This document shows, in pieces, positions 26,129 to 34,885 of a DNA stretch of 64,000 nucleotides. The DNA is from JAIOZK01 sp964468645 (GTDB lineage Bacteria; Bacteroidota; Bacteroidia; Bacteroidales; JAIOZK01). Both the position numbers and the translations under genes were made by a program. The notes beneath the pieces were generated by a model that did not search any database, was not told the DNA's origin, and worked only from the letters and a program-made list of their open reading frames with translations. The stretch covers positions 124,001-188,000 of the forward strand of contig CAYXUU010000001.1 of assembly GCA_964468645.1 (NCBI GenBank), read 5' to 3'. How positions within the stretch are numbered: the first letter of the stretch is position 1; the number at the start of each line of letters is the position of its first letter.

Positions 26129-28102
26129 TTATTTAACAATAATTTCATCAACGAATAACCATGCCCGTTCCCCTTCGGCAAGATGACCTTCGGGACAAAC
26201 ACCAATATTCGTTGCAGTAATCCGGATAAATTGTATAACAAGAGGAGGGAGGCTGCCCACTGCTCTTATAGATCCATGTTTGTTAAGTGAAATATAGTTT
26301 TCTTTTGGAATAACAGCCACTTGTGTCCAGCATTTCCCATCATCCGAAACTTCAATTTTAACCTGATCAGGAGCAAACACCCATGCCAACTCATCTTTCA
26401 GTATCCCCAGTTGGATTTCCCTGATTGTATCTTTTGATCCAAGATCAATTTCTGCAACCATATCAACTTCGCGATATGCCTGCCATGCCCTGTCGCCGAT
26501 AGCCGGCAAACCAATAATTCCATCGGTAAGGGCGCTATCACCTCCGCCGGTATATTTCCTGTCATAAAGATTGACCAGGCTTACAGTAGCCCCGACAGCC
26601 CTGTGATCAATTGTTTTTTCTACCTCAAAAAGATACCCGGGGTCTCTTACATTTTTTCCTGCCATTCCACGGAGCGCATCGCCAAGGTCATCTCTGGAAT
26701 TGTCGGCCAACACTTTCAGATCAGCTACAATATCAGGATATTCGTCACAAAGATTCATTGTTTCGAAAGGATCGGTTTCGAGATTATACAGTTCAAGGCT
26801 TGCTTCACCCCTGGCATACGGGCCTTCAAAACCATCATTACCTGGCTCCACCCCAACATATGAATTATAGGTATGGGGAAAAACAAGTTTCCAGTTATTC
26901 TTTCTTACAGCACGTAATTGATTATTTGCATAGTAAAACAAAAAATCCTTACGGGGATCTGCAACGATATCGCCTTTAAGTAAAGGCAAAATACTAACAC
27001 CATCGATCTTATGTTCCGGAAGATCTGAATTAATGATCTCAGCGATGGTTGGAAATATATCGATGGCAGAAGCAAGGTTCTCAATGGTAACAGATGCAGG
27101 GATCACTCCCGGCCATTTCATCACGCAGGGTACCCTATGGCCACCTTCCCAGGTAGTTCCTTTCCCTTCACGAAAACCTCCTGTTGAACCGGCATGGTTG
27201 CCAAAGTTTAACCAAGGCCCGTTATCGCTTGTAAATATGATCAGGGTGTTATCCTCAAGATCTAACGCATCAAGTTTTTTTATGATTTGTCCGACCGACC
27301 AGTCGATTTCCATGATCACATCACCATACATTCCCTGTTTGCTTTTTCCCCTGAAATTTTCAGATACACCCAGCGGGACATGAGGCATTGAGTGGGGGAA
27401 ATAGAGAAAGAAAGGATTATGCTTATTTTTCTCAATAAACGCAATTGCCTTTTCTGTTAGTCTGGTCGTTATCCCTGATTGATCTTCCAGGTTAATTATT
27501 TCCCCTGTTTTGTCATTGCCATCTATGTAAGATAATAAGGGATAATTAACTTTCCATGGTTTTTTTGATTCTTTTGTAGCCGGCGTACCATCAAAATCAA
27601 CAGGCCACATGTCGTTAGAATAAGGCAGTCCGAAGTATTCATCAAAGCCATGCTGAAGTGGGAATAAAGGTGGTTGATTACCCAGGTGCCATTTCCCGAA
27701 TATGCCGGTTGTATATCCTTTTTCTTTTAACAGTTCGGCGATGGTAATTTCTTCGGGGTTCAGGCCTTTCTTTGCCCAGGGCATCAACGCCCCCGAAATG
27801 CCTATTCTGTTTGGATAACAACCCGTTAACAGGCCGGCACGTGAAGCCGAACAAACAGCCTGGGCGGCATAGAAATCGGTGAATTTGATACCTTCCCTGG
27901 CCAGCCTGTCAATATGAGGTGTTTCAAAATCCTCTGCACCATAACAACCCAGATCGCCATAGCCCTGGTCATCAGTAAAAATTATAATGATATTTGGCAG
28001 ATCATTTTTGGTTTGTCTGTCAGGACAACCTAATAATATCAATATTGATATTGTCAAAACCAGCATATTCCCTACCAACCTGATATTTCTGGAAATAATC
28101 AT
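26129..28102 (-). CDS. Lipoprotein sulfatase with C-terminal discoidin-like domain
   Basis: The 657-residue protein starts with a signal ending in the lipobox ILLGC (Cys26). The sulfatase domain shows IIFTDDQGYGDLG (metal Asp44/45) and the formylglycine motif C84-S-A-S-R in AVCSASRAG. GKWHLG and TSDNGPW segments follow, typical of S1-family sulfatases. Residues ~520-657 form a discoidin/F5-8C-like carbohydrate-binding module (RKYTGGGDSALTDGI, EIDLGSKDTIREIQLG, DQVKIEVSDDGKCW). Maturation needs an anaerobic sulfatase-maturating enzyme or FGE that is not in the window. A surface enzyme desulfating a glycan before keto-sugar breakdown is the inferred role. An in-frame ATG 12 codons later is an alternative start. 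Confidence 0.9.
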   Translation of the reverse strand: MIISRNIRLVGNMLVLTISILILLGCPDRQTKNDLPNIIIIFTDDQGYGDLGCYGAEDFETPHIDRLAREGIKFTDFYAAQAVCSASRAGLLTGCYPNRIGISGALMPWAKKGLNPEEITIAELLKEKGYTTGIFGKWHLGNQPPLFPLQHGFDEYFGLPYSNDMWPVDFDGTPATKESKKPWKVNYPLLSYIDGNDKTGEIINLEDQSGITTRLTEKAIAFIEKNKHNPFFLYFPHSMPHVPLGVSENFRGKSKQGMYGDVIMEIDWSVGQIIKKLDALDLEDNTLIIFTSDNGPWLNFGNHAGSTGGFREGKGTTWEGGHRVPCVMKWPGVIPASVTIENLASAIDIFPTIAEIINSDLPEHKIDGVSILPLLKGDIVADPRKDFLFYYANNQLRAVRKNNWKLVFPHTYNSYVGVEPGNDGFEGPYARGEASLELYNLETDPFETMNLCDEYPDIVADLKVLADNSRDDLGDALRGMAGKNVRDPGYLFEVEKTIDHRAVGATVSLVNLYDRKYTGGGDSALTDGIIGLPAIGDRAWQAYREVDMVAEIDLGSKDTIREIQLGILKDELAWVFAPDQVKIEVSDDGKCWTQVAVIPKENYISLNKHGSIRAVGSLPPLVIQFIRITATNIGVCPEGHLAEGERAWLFVDEIIVK

Positions 28103-28113
28103 CGGGGATTCAG

Positions 28114-28644
28114 CTATACATTATCCAGGTCTTCCTGTAAAGGCCTGGTAAATTCATCAAGTTTTTCAATGTTGAGTTTGGGGATGATATATGGTGCGAA
28201 AGACTCAATGGGTTCATAAAGTGCTGAACCATTCCGGAGTTTGGGCGTTAGAACATTCTGGTTGTCGTCAAAGATGTGAATGATATAGATCAGGACACTT
28301 AATACAAATGCCCATTTAATAATTCCAAAAAACAGACCGGCCAGGCGGTTAATAAAACCAAGCATCAGGATATTGACAAACTTTTCAATAAGTTTTCCAA
28401 TGAGGAAAAGCGCAAAAACCACTATGATAAAAGTGAGTATGAAGGCGATGATATTGATGTATTTGTCAGCAAGATTTACATTATCGGTTAGCAGGTCGGC
28501 GATATAATATGAAAAATTAATGGCTGCAAAAATACCAAGTACCAGGGCTGCCAGGGAAGTTAATTCAATCACAAAGCCTTTCCTATACCCATGATAAGCG
28601 CCCCAGGCAAGGGGAATCAATAAAATAATATCCAGAAAATTCAT
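28114..28644 (-). CDS. CvpA family membrane protein
   Basis: The 176-residue protein has four hydrophobic segments and the CvpA start LDIILLIPLAWGAYHGYRKGFVIE. The GLINRLAGLFFG-type motif appears here as GFINRLAGLFFGIIKW. CvpA proteins are inner-membrane proteins tied to envelope integrity and colicin V production; their biochemical role is unsettled. Its ATG overlaps the stop of the MlaF-like ATPase by one base, so it belongs to the mlaE-mlaF-cvpA transcript and not to the sulfatase locus, although only 11 bp separate it from the sulfatase. Confidence 0.82.
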   Translation of the reverse strand: MNFLDIILLIPLAWGAYHGYRKGFVIELTSLAALVLGIFAAINFSYYIADLLTDNVNLADKYINIIAFILTFIIVVFALFLIGKLIEKFVNILMLGFINRLAGLFFGIIKWAFVLSVLIYIIHIFDDNQNVLTPKLRNGSALYEPIESFAPYIIPKLNIEKLDEFTRPLQEDLDNV

Positions 28645-29390
28645 TACGTTTTCAGTCGTTTAGTAAGTTCGGTCGAAAATACAAAATCATTTAATTCATT
28701 ATTATTGGTATGCAGAATTTCATCCCTTGAACCCTCCCACCATAATTCGCCTTTATATAAAAAAGCAACTTGATCACCAATATTAAGCACAGAGTTCATA
28801 TCATGGGTATTCACAATGGTGGTCATCTGGAATTCCTGGGTAAGCTCGTGAATCAGGTCATCGATAACATTAGCTGTTCTTGGGTCAAGGCCTGAATTTG
28901 GTTCATCGCAAAACAAATATTCCGGACTGAGGGATATAGCCCGTGCTATCCCAACTCTTTTTTTCATGCCTCCACTGAGTTCGGCAGGATACATAAGATT
29001 GACATTTTCAAGATCAACACGTGTGAGGCAGAAATTTACACGATCGAGTTTTTCTTCAAAGGTCTTACTGGTGAACATATCAAGCGGGAACATCACATTT
29101 TGCTCAACGGTCATGGAATCGAACAAAGCCGACCCCTGGAAAAGCATGCCCAATTCTTTTCTGATCTCTTTTTTTTGTTTAAAGCTCATGCTGGAGATAT
29201 TCCTTCCGTCATACTCAACCCTGCCTTCATCAACAGGAAACAAACCAACAAGGCACTTCATGAGTACAGTTTTACCGGAGCCGCTTTGTCCGATGATCAG
29301 GTTGGTTTTACCTTCTTCAAACTGAATGGAAACATCTTTCAGGACGTTGTGATCGCCAAATGCTTTTGAAATATTTATTGCCTCTATCAT
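28644..29390 (-). CDS. ABC transporter ATP-binding protein, MlaF-like
   Basis: The 248-residue ATPase has Walker A IGQSGSGKT (about residues 33-41), signature LSGGMKKRVGIARAI, Walker B EYLFCDEPNSGLDP and the H-loop NTHDM. The sequence LSGGMKKRVGIARA is typical of the MCE/Mla lipid-transport ATPases. It would power retrograde or anterograde phospholipid movement between the membranes with the MlaE-like permease encoded immediately upstream (4-bp overlap). The MCE-domain periplasmic protein is not in this window, so the complex is incomplete here. Confidence 0.9.
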   Translation of the reverse strand: MIEAINISKAFGDHNVLKDVSIQFEEGKTNLIIGQSGSGKTVLMKCLVGLFPVDEGRVEYDGRNISSMSFKQKKEIRKELGMLFQGSALFDSMTVEQNVMFPLDMFTSKTFEEKLDRVNFCLTRVDLENVNLMYPAELSGGMKKRVGIARAISLSPEYLFCDEPNSGLDPRTANVIDDLIHELTQEFQMTTIVNTHDMNSVLNIGDQVAFLYKGELWWEGSRDEILHTNNNELNDFVFSTELTKRLKT

Positions 29391-30121
29391 GAAAGTAACA
29401 TTTGGGTAAGGATCAGGTTGAATAAAATTATCAGTATGCTACTGTAAACCACTGCCTTTGTACTTGCATTGCCAACCTCAATACTACCACCATCAACAAA
29501 ATAACCCATGAATCCTGATACCGAGGTAATAATAAATGCAAACACAACAGTTTTAATCAGGGCATAGAAAATAATAAAACCCTCGAACCAGTATTGTAAT
29601 CCAGCGATATAATCCTGTGGAGTAACAAGGCCAGTGAGCAGGGATACGATCCAGCCACCAAAAAGCCCGATACCCATACTCAGAACTACCAGTGCGGGAA
29701 AGATAATCATAGAAGCTGTGATCTTAGGAAGAATAAGGAAATTGGCCGGGTTCACACCCATGATCCTCAGGGCATCAATTTGCTCGGTGACTCGCATGGT
29801 ACCAATCTCAGAGGCGATCCGGGAACCCACCTTACCAGCAAGAATAAGACACATGATAGTAGGTGAAAACTCAAGAATAATGGATTGTTTTACAGTAAAC
29901 CCAACCATGGTCATGGGGATAAAAGGGCTATCAATATTGTAGGCAGTTTGTATGGTTAATACAGCCCCCATAAATATGGATATGATGGCAACAATTCCTA
30001 TTGAATCAACCCCCAGGCTTTTAAACTCCCTGAAGAGATGATTCCAGAACACCCGGTCTTTATCGGGCCTCTTGAAAGCCACAAACATTAATAAAACGTA
30101 TCTGCCAATATTTTTAAACAT
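29387..30121 (-). CDS. ABC transporter permease, MlaE family
   Basis: The 244-residue membrane protein shows the MlaE hallmarks: a central ILAGKVGSRIASEIGTMRVTEQIDALRIMGVNP block and a conserved C-terminal FMGYFVDGGSIEVGNASTKAVV. Around five to six hydrophobic segments are present. It is the transmembrane subunit of an MCE-type phospholipid transport system with the ATPase downstream. The normal length and intact EQIDAL motif suggest a functional copy. It is divergent from the small lipoprotein/SprT pair. Confidence 0.9.
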   Translation of the reverse strand: MFKNIGRYVLLMFVAFKRPDKDRVFWNHLFREFKSLGVDSIGIVAIISIFMGAVLTIQTAYNIDSPFIPMTMVGFTVKQSIILEFSPTIMCLILAGKVGSRIASEIGTMRVTEQIDALRIMGVNPANFLILPKITASMIIFPALVVLSMGIGLFGGWIVSLLTGLVTPQDYIAGLQYWFEGFIIFYALIKTVVFAFIITSVSGFMGYFVDGGSIEVGNASTKAVVYSSILIILFNLILTQMLLS

Positions 30122-30187
30122 AGGGATGCCTTATTCCATTGCTAATTTACGTAATATTTATTAAACCACATTCAATTTGAATTTGAT

Positions 30188-30195
30188 TAACTTTG
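30188..30195 (+). promoter_or_regulatory. Possible -7 box upstream of the small lipoprotein gene
   Basis: TAACTTTG matches TAnnTTTG, about 67 nt before the ATG at 30263. There is no -33 at the usual spacing, so this is weak. Confidence 0.25.
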
Positions 30196-30262
30196 GCCGC
30201 CAACTTTGCAATTTGATATGAAATCCGGCGTTGATAAGTAGTATCAAAAATCTGAAAATTAT

Positions 30263-30445
30263 ATGTTTCGTTTAAGTTTTATAATTGTGTTCGTGATAAC
30301 CGTATTATTATCTGCCTGTTCAGGAGGCAGGCATACTTATAAACGCAAAGTAAACAGAAAAAAGTGTGACTGCCCAAGATGGAGTTATCAAAAGCAGGAT
30401 ATAAACAGTAATAATACTTTCCTGGTTTATCGTGAAAAAATATAA
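30263..30445 (+). CDS. Small lipoprotein, 60 aa
   Basis: The 60-residue product has a hydrophobic leader ending in the lipobox LLSAC and a short basic mature part with KKCDCPRWSYQKQ. The CDCPRW motif looks like a conserved feature of tiny Bacteroidota lipoproteins encoded beside SprT-like genes (from memory, not checked). Its stop overlaps the GTG start of the SprT-like gene by 14 bases, so the pair is translationally coupled. The function is unknown. Confidence 0.65.
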   Translation: MFRLSFIIVFVITVLLSACSGGRHTYKRKVNRKKCDCPRWSYQKQDINSNNTFLVYREKI

Positions 30446-31040
30446 AGATATTCTTGCCAATTACCTTCCAGGTGACTCAGAAGATATTATCATTGAGTGG
30501 ATTATCAGCTATAGGATACATCTTAAAATTACCAGGCACCGCACCACCAAACTTGGTGATTACCGGCCTCCGGTTAAGAATCATGGTCACAGGATATCTG
30601 TTAATCATAATCTGAATCAATATGCATTCCTGATAACCCTTGTTCATGAGATCGCACATTTAATTGTATGGGAAAAACACAAGAATAAAGTGAAGCCGCA
30701 TGGCAGGGAATGGAAACAGCATTTTTACGAATTAATGCAACCATTTTTAAAAGGTGGCATCTTTCCAGACGAGATGAAAAAACCATTGGAAAACTACCTG
30801 GGGAATTCCAAGGCATCAAGTGTTTCAGACCTGGAGCTTACCAGAATCCTGAAAACATTTGACAACAATAACACACCTGTTCTTGAGAACCTTCCGGAAG
30901 GTGCGGTATTCAAATTACCCGGAGGAAGAAGTTTCAGGAAAATGAACAAACTAAGAAAGAGGTACCGTTGTATCTGCCTTGAAAATAACAGGGCCTATCT
31001 TATAAATCCACTTGCAGAAGTGGTAAGGATTGACCAATGA
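30432..31040 (+). CDS. SprT-like zinc metallopeptidase domain protein
   Basis: The 202-residue cytosolic protein has the zinc motif HEIAH (residues 72-76) and a third His ligand candidate at His90 in KPHGREWK, the SprT/Spartan layout. The start is a GTG inside the end of the small lipoprotein gene. The C-terminal third (RCICLENNRAYLIN) holds two cysteines but not the full four-Cys zinc ribbon of classical SprT proteins. Spartan-type enzymes cleave DNA-protein crosslinks, but the role of bacterial SprT-like proteins is not established. Co-translation with a lipoprotein is unexpected for a cytosolic peptidase. Confidence 0.82.
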   Translation: MKKYKDILANYLPGDSEDIIIEWIISYRIHLKITRHRTTKLGDYRPPVKNHGHRISVNHNLNQYAFLITLVHEIAHLIVWEKHKNKVKPHGREWKQHFYELMQPFLKGGIFPDEMKKPLENYLGNSKASSVSDLELTRILKTFDNNNTPVLENLPEGAVFKLPGGRSFRKMNKLRKRYRCICLENNRAYLINPLAEVVRIDQ

Positions 31041-31061
31041 GTCGAATTAAACCTGTTTTCA

Positions 31062-31069
31062 TATCTTTG
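31062..31069 (+). promoter_or_regulatory. -7 box upstream of the mannose-1-phosphate guanylyltransferase gene
   Basis: TATCTTTG matches TAnnTTTG and lies 28 nt before the chosen ATG at 31098. It also argues against the TTG at 31071 as the start. No clear -33 is seen. Confidence 0.45.
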
Positions 31070-31097
31070 CTTGCAGGAGAACAAACTCAACCAGATT

Positions 31098-32186
31098 ATG
31101 AAAAACCGATATTGTGTAATTATGGCAGGAGGGATAGGGGCTAGGTTCTGGCCTATGAGCCGAACATCCCATCCAAAGCAGTTTATTGATATCCTGGGAA
31201 CTGGAAAAACCCTCATTCAGCAAACTTATGAACGTTTCACAAAAGTTTGTCCTGAAGAGAATATCCTTATTGTGACCAATGAAATATATAAGGATCTGGT
31301 TATGGATCAGTTGCCCGGGATAAAGGACAACCAGGTGCTTTGCGAGCCCTCCAGAAGAAACACAGCCCCCTGCATTGCCTATGCGGCTTATAAGATACAA
31401 TCAGAGAATCAGGATGCAGTGATGGTTGTCGCCCCTTCAGACCATATTATCCTGAAGGAAGATATCTTTTCTGATGTCATAAACGCTGCACTGAACACAA
31501 CGGAAAAGAATGACTGGTTACTCACCCTTGGAATTGAACCCAGCAGGCCCGATACCGGTTATGGATATATACAATTCAATGATGAAATTACCTATAAGGA
31601 AGATGCCAGGATCAAGAAGGTAAAAACCTTTACCGAGAAACCCAACCTTGAAATGGCTCAATCATTTCTCGATAGTGGTGATTTTTTGTGGAACTCCGGA
31701 ATTTTTATCTGGTCACTTAAAAGTATATTGAATGCTTTTCAGAGCTATTTACCTGAAGTGAATGATATCTTTAAAGAAGGCATTGGAAAGTATAATTCCG
31801 ATCAGGAAGTTCAATTTATTCATGGGACCTATTCCATTTGTAAAAAGATCTCCATCGATTACGGTATTATGGAAAAAGCGGACAATGTATATGTGCTGGC
31901 ATCAGATTTCGGCTGGTCGGACCTGGGCACCTGGGGGTCATTATATGCCATAAGAAACAAAGATGATAACGGCAATGCCATCATTGGGAGGAATGTTTTA
32001 ACCTATGATTCCTCTAATTGCATCATCAATGTTCCCGAAGATAAACTAGTGGTTTTACAGGGACTGGAAGATTATATCGTTGTTGAAGATGATGGAGTGC
32101 TGCTGGTTTGTAAAATGCAGGATGAACAAAAGATAAGGCAGATTGTTAATGATGTGAGGGTAAATAAAGGGGAGAAATTCGTTTAA
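31098..32186 (+). CDS. Mannose-1-phosphate guanylyltransferase
   Basis: About 362 residues from MKNRYCVIMAGGIGARFWPMSR, the nucleotidyl-transferase signature (GGxGxRFWP), with SHPKQF next. Further family motifs are VMVVAPSDHII, TFTEKP and WNSGIFIW. It makes GDP-mannose from GTP and mannose-1-phosphate for polysaccharide, glycoprotein or LPS assembly. It lacks the C-terminal phosphomannose isomerase domain of bifunctional enzymes, as is usual at this length. I prefer ATG 31098 over a TTG at 31071 because a -7 box sits only 2 nt before that TTG. Confidence 0.9.
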   Translation: MKNRYCVIMAGGIGARFWPMSRTSHPKQFIDILGTGKTLIQQTYERFTKVCPEENILIVTNEIYKDLVMDQLPGIKDNQVLCEPSRRNTAPCIAYAAYKIQSENQDAVMVVAPSDHIILKEDIFSDVINAALNTTEKNDWLLTLGIEPSRPDTGYGYIQFNDEITYKEDARIKKVKTFTEKPNLEMAQSFLDSGDFLWNSGIFIWSLKSILNAFQSYLPEVNDIFKEGIGKYNSDQEVQFIHGTYSICKKISIDYGIMEKADNVYVLASDFGWSDLGTWGSLYAIRNKDDNGNAIIGRNVLTYDSSNCIINVPEDKLVVLQGLEDYIVVEDDGVLLVCKMQDEQKIRQIVNDVRVNKGEKFV

Positions 32187-32393
32187 TCTTTTCACCGCAA
32201 GGATACCATAAAGAAGACTTAAGCGACTTTAAGGACTTAAGCGAACGAAGCGATTTGAGGATTCATGGTTTCATTGTTTCATGGTTATGTTTGATTGATC
32301 AATTGTCCGATTGTTAAATATCCAAACAAAGGGACAAATTCCCTGACGGAGGAAGGGAACGCGTCCATGCTTTTGATTCTGTTAAAACATCCT
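32187..32393. repeat. Intergenic mosaic repeat
   Basis: It contains GACTTAAGCGACTTTAAGGACTTAAGCGAACGAAGCGATTTG (about 32217-32257), direct reiterations of ACTTAAGCGA related to sequence near 3325-3355, and a GTTTCATTGTTTCATGGTT reiteration (about 32267-32285). No ORF is supported. Confidence 0.4.
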
Positions 32394-32424
32394 TTTGATT
32401 TCAATATTTAATATAGTATATTTG
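32394..32424 (+). promoter_or_regulatory. Bacteroidota-type promoter of the T9SS protein gene
   Basis: TTTG at 32394-32397 and TATATTTG at 32417-32424 are separated by 19 nt, a very good match to the -33/-7 consensus. The start would lie about 30-35 nt before the ATG at 32465. Confidence 0.65.
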
Positions 32425-32464
32425 GGGATAGCAAAGCAATTGTTGTTTTACTAATTCTCCTGTC

Positions 32465-34318
32465 ATGAAACGGGTACTTCTATTAATCATTTTGATATAT
32501 TGTATTTCGATCTGCTGCTTTTCCCAGGAAGCCATAGCTTACTTTAAAGATGACAGGGAACTATCTTTCATTCCCATCGGCCAGGCAGGCAATGCCTATG
32601 GTTTCCGGGGAAATCCAAGAACATATTTATGGGCTGATCCAAGGATTGATGCGGTGGTTTTTACGCATAGGATGCTTCATGATTATGGCACGACGGGTGT
32701 GGACAGGATTGCTTATGATGTTTCAATTGAAAGAGGACTGAATGGAACATGGATAAATAACTTACAGGTGTATGAGGCTCTTATTATTCCACCCTATTAT
32801 TTAATACCTGCCAGATATCCGCAGGGGGGAATATACAATCCGCACGGAAATACGAATCCTGATAGTGCATATTATACCTATTTTGTGCCAACCCTGGATC
32901 AATCGAATGAGGTATGGGGAGGATATGGTTACGGAGTTAATAGATTAACAGAAACGAATCCTACGAATTACACCCAGCACAACGAAAAAACATCTGGAGA
33001 CAATATTTGGAGATATATTCCCAATACATTTACCATTACCCAGGATGGTTTTTCCTGGGTGGTTGATATGAATTATTCGATAATGGATGATAGGTATTAT
33101 TTAGGCTACCTGATCATTAATAAAGGTACTTTCAATACTGATAGTGGTGATTATGAATACGAAGAATGGTTATTTCCAGCCCTTTCGGAAGAGGACAGCA
33201 TTATTGATATCAAAGTCGCTTTCAGCCCTGATGGGCAGACAGGATATATTTGTATATTAAGTGATTCTGAAAGTGACAGGATTCCCTATACATGCTTTCA
33301 TCCAATACTTTATATTACTGAGGATGGTGGGGATACCTGGTCGGAAGAACCCATACATTGCCAGCTGGGAGGGCCGGAAGGGCTGTATGAAGTTAAATAC
33401 TTTGTCCCGGATGAGTTTTTTATTATACCGCCAATGCCTGATCGCGACAGTCTTTATTATGGCATGGGATATCATTGTGATATGGTGGTTGATAAATTCG
33501 GCAACGCACATATAACCGGTATGATTACACTTTCAAATAGGGATTGTAGCTGGTGCCATGAATATGAATGTATGGGAACGTTTCACCTGATTTATAATTT
33601 ACAAAACCAGGAATGGGAAGGCCATCATTTATATTATAATCGAACATTTGATGGTGATCTGGGTGGGATGACACAGTATAACAGGCCGCAGATATCTTCA
33701 GACATTGAAGGAAAATTTCAGTTTATCTCATGGATAGATACCGATCTGGAAGGTGTTGAAGAAAATACTTCCCCTGATATTTATTGTGTCGCATATGATC
33801 ATGTTGACGAAACATATACTGAGGTATATAATATAACTGCTTTTACCCAGGCAATGTGGACTGCCTATTTTGGTAGTCAGTCACACTATGTTTTTACCGA
33901 ATATTTAGGTAATGATGCGGATATGAGATTTACCATTCCGTTTGTTTATGAGGAATGTAATCCTTACGATCCTTATGACCCGGTTCAATTCTGGTATATC
34001 GATGGTTTTCATATTGATATAGTTAACTACTGGTGTAATACCGAAAAGAATTCCGGAAAAATCTCGAATGTTAAACAAAACCACCCCAATCCCTTCGATT
34101 CAAAAACAACCATAACCATTGAACTGGAAGCAAAAACAAACCTGAGTCTTGAGATAACCAATCTGACAGGGCAGGTGGTCTATTCAAAGGATATAGGTTT
34201 AGCTAAAGCAGGTTCTCATGACATTAAACTGTATGGCTCTGATTTTGAAAGCGGGTTATATTTCTATACTGTAATTGCAGGGGATGAACAGGTAACGAAA
34301 AAGATGGTGGTGAAATAA
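32465..34318 (+). CDS. T9SS type A sorting domain protein of unknown function
   Basis: The 617-residue protein has a signal peptide (residues 4-20, cleavage near CFSQE). The C-terminal ~75 residues are a T9SS sorting domain: HPNPFDSKTTITIEL, a middle LEITNLTGQVVYSK strand and the GLYFYTVIAGDEQVTKKMVVK end. The body holds WSEEPIHCQLGGP and several WxxD-type turns, somewhat like a sialidase/BNR-type propeller, but I do not recognise a catalytic family. A CSWCHEYECMG cluster of three cysteines near residue 363 could form disulfides or bind metal. It has its own strong promoter, and no co-transcribed partner is visible. Confidence 0.8.
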   Translation: MKRVLLLIILIYCISICCFSQEAIAYFKDDRELSFIPIGQAGNAYGFRGNPRTYLWADPRIDAVVFTHRMLHDYGTTGVDRIAYDVSIERGLNGTWINNLQVYEALIIPPYYLIPARYPQGGIYNPHGNTNPDSAYYTYFVPTLDQSNEVWGGYGYGVNRLTETNPTNYTQHNEKTSGDNIWRYIPNTFTITQDGFSWVVDMNYSIMDDRYYLGYLIINKGTFNTDSGDYEYEEWLFPALSEEDSIIDIKVAFSPDGQTGYICILSDSESDRIPYTCFHPILYITEDGGDTWSEEPIHCQLGGPEGLYEVKYFVPDEFFIIPPMPDRDSLYYGMGYHCDMVVDKFGNAHITGMITLSNRDCSWCHEYECMGTFHLIYNLQNQEWEGHHLYYNRTFDGDLGGMTQYNRPQISSDIEGKFQFISWIDTDLEGVEENTSPDIYCVAYDHVDETYTEVYNITAFTQAMWTAYFGSQSHYVFTEYLGNDADMRFTIPFVYEECNPYDPYDPVQFWYIDGFHIDIVNYWCNTEKNSGKISNVKQNHPNPFDSKTTITIELEAKTNLSLEITNLTGQVVYSKDIGLAKAGSHDIKLYGSDFESGLYFYTVIAGDEQVTKKMVVK

Positions 34319-34421
34319 TGTGTAATAAATTTAGTGGGATTTGGAGTTTTAGTGCTTTTGTGGCATTTTCACATCTCAAAGGGAAGGATGCACATCCAAT
34401 AGTCATTTAAACATAGTTTTT

Positions 34422-34489
34422 CTCAGTGCCCTATGTGAATTTTCCTTGGGAACCCCTGTGGTAAAAAAGAAACCCCAGGGAGCACTGAG
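34422..34489. repeat. Hairpin after the T9SS gene
   Basis: CTCAGTGCCC (34422-34431) pairs with GGGAGCACTGAG (34478-34489) around an inner CCTTGGGAACCCC/GGGG pairing. It belongs to the CAGTGCCCT..GTGGT type of dispersed repeat and might terminate transcription, although no T-run follows. Confidence 0.45.
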
Positions 34490-34541
34490 GTTTTGCACAG
34501 TGAACACAGAGATAAATATGACTACAATGATTTCCCATATT

Positions 34542-34785
34542 CTAAATCTGGAGAAGGTACTCAGCAGCCAAATCTGAACCATTGTTTGAAAACCGGTTGT
34601 TTATTAAAACTTTATCGCTGCCAACAAAAACTGAGTCTTCTCCGGAAAGCTCCCTCACATATCGGACAACCGAGTCACTGTTGACCTGCTGGATAATTTC
34701 GTCAATCAGCGGATCGTATGTTTGTTATACGGCAGTATCAGAAATAAATAAAGCTATAAAAGCAGTAAACCAGTTCTTCATCATT
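34542..34785 (-). pseudogene. N-terminal relic of an M28-peptidase-like exported protein
   Basis: Reading the minus strand from the double ATG at 34785/34782 gives a short hydrophobic leader (MMKNWFTAFIALFISDTAV). A TAA stop follows, then in the same frame QTYDPLIDEIIQQVNSDSVV, RYVRELSGEDSVFVGSDKV and GSDLAAEYLLQI before a second stop. The DP-L-I-x-E-I-I-x-x-V-x-x-DS and G-x-DLAAEYL patterns resemble the region preceding the catalytic domain of Bacteroidota M28 aminopeptidases. The rest of the gene is missing; an intergenic repeat begins directly beyond. This is interpretation from sequence pattern only. Confidence 0.5.
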
Positions 34786-34885
34786 TTATTCAGGGGCACA
34801 ATCATACAATAAATTGGATTACATTTTATGACCAGATGAATCAGTGCATTGATAATTATTGTATTTTAGTTATTTAAACAAACCG

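Noticed and set aside
14741..28102. Classical polysaccharide utilisation locus
   Set aside because: No SusC/SusD pair, glycoside hydrolase or hybrid regulator is visible, so only the keto-sugar interpretation is supported.
31071..31097. TTG start for the mannose-1-phosphate guanylyltransferase
   Set aside because: A -7 box ends 2 nt before it, so the transcript would begin after the TTG; the ATG at 31098 starts the conserved domain.
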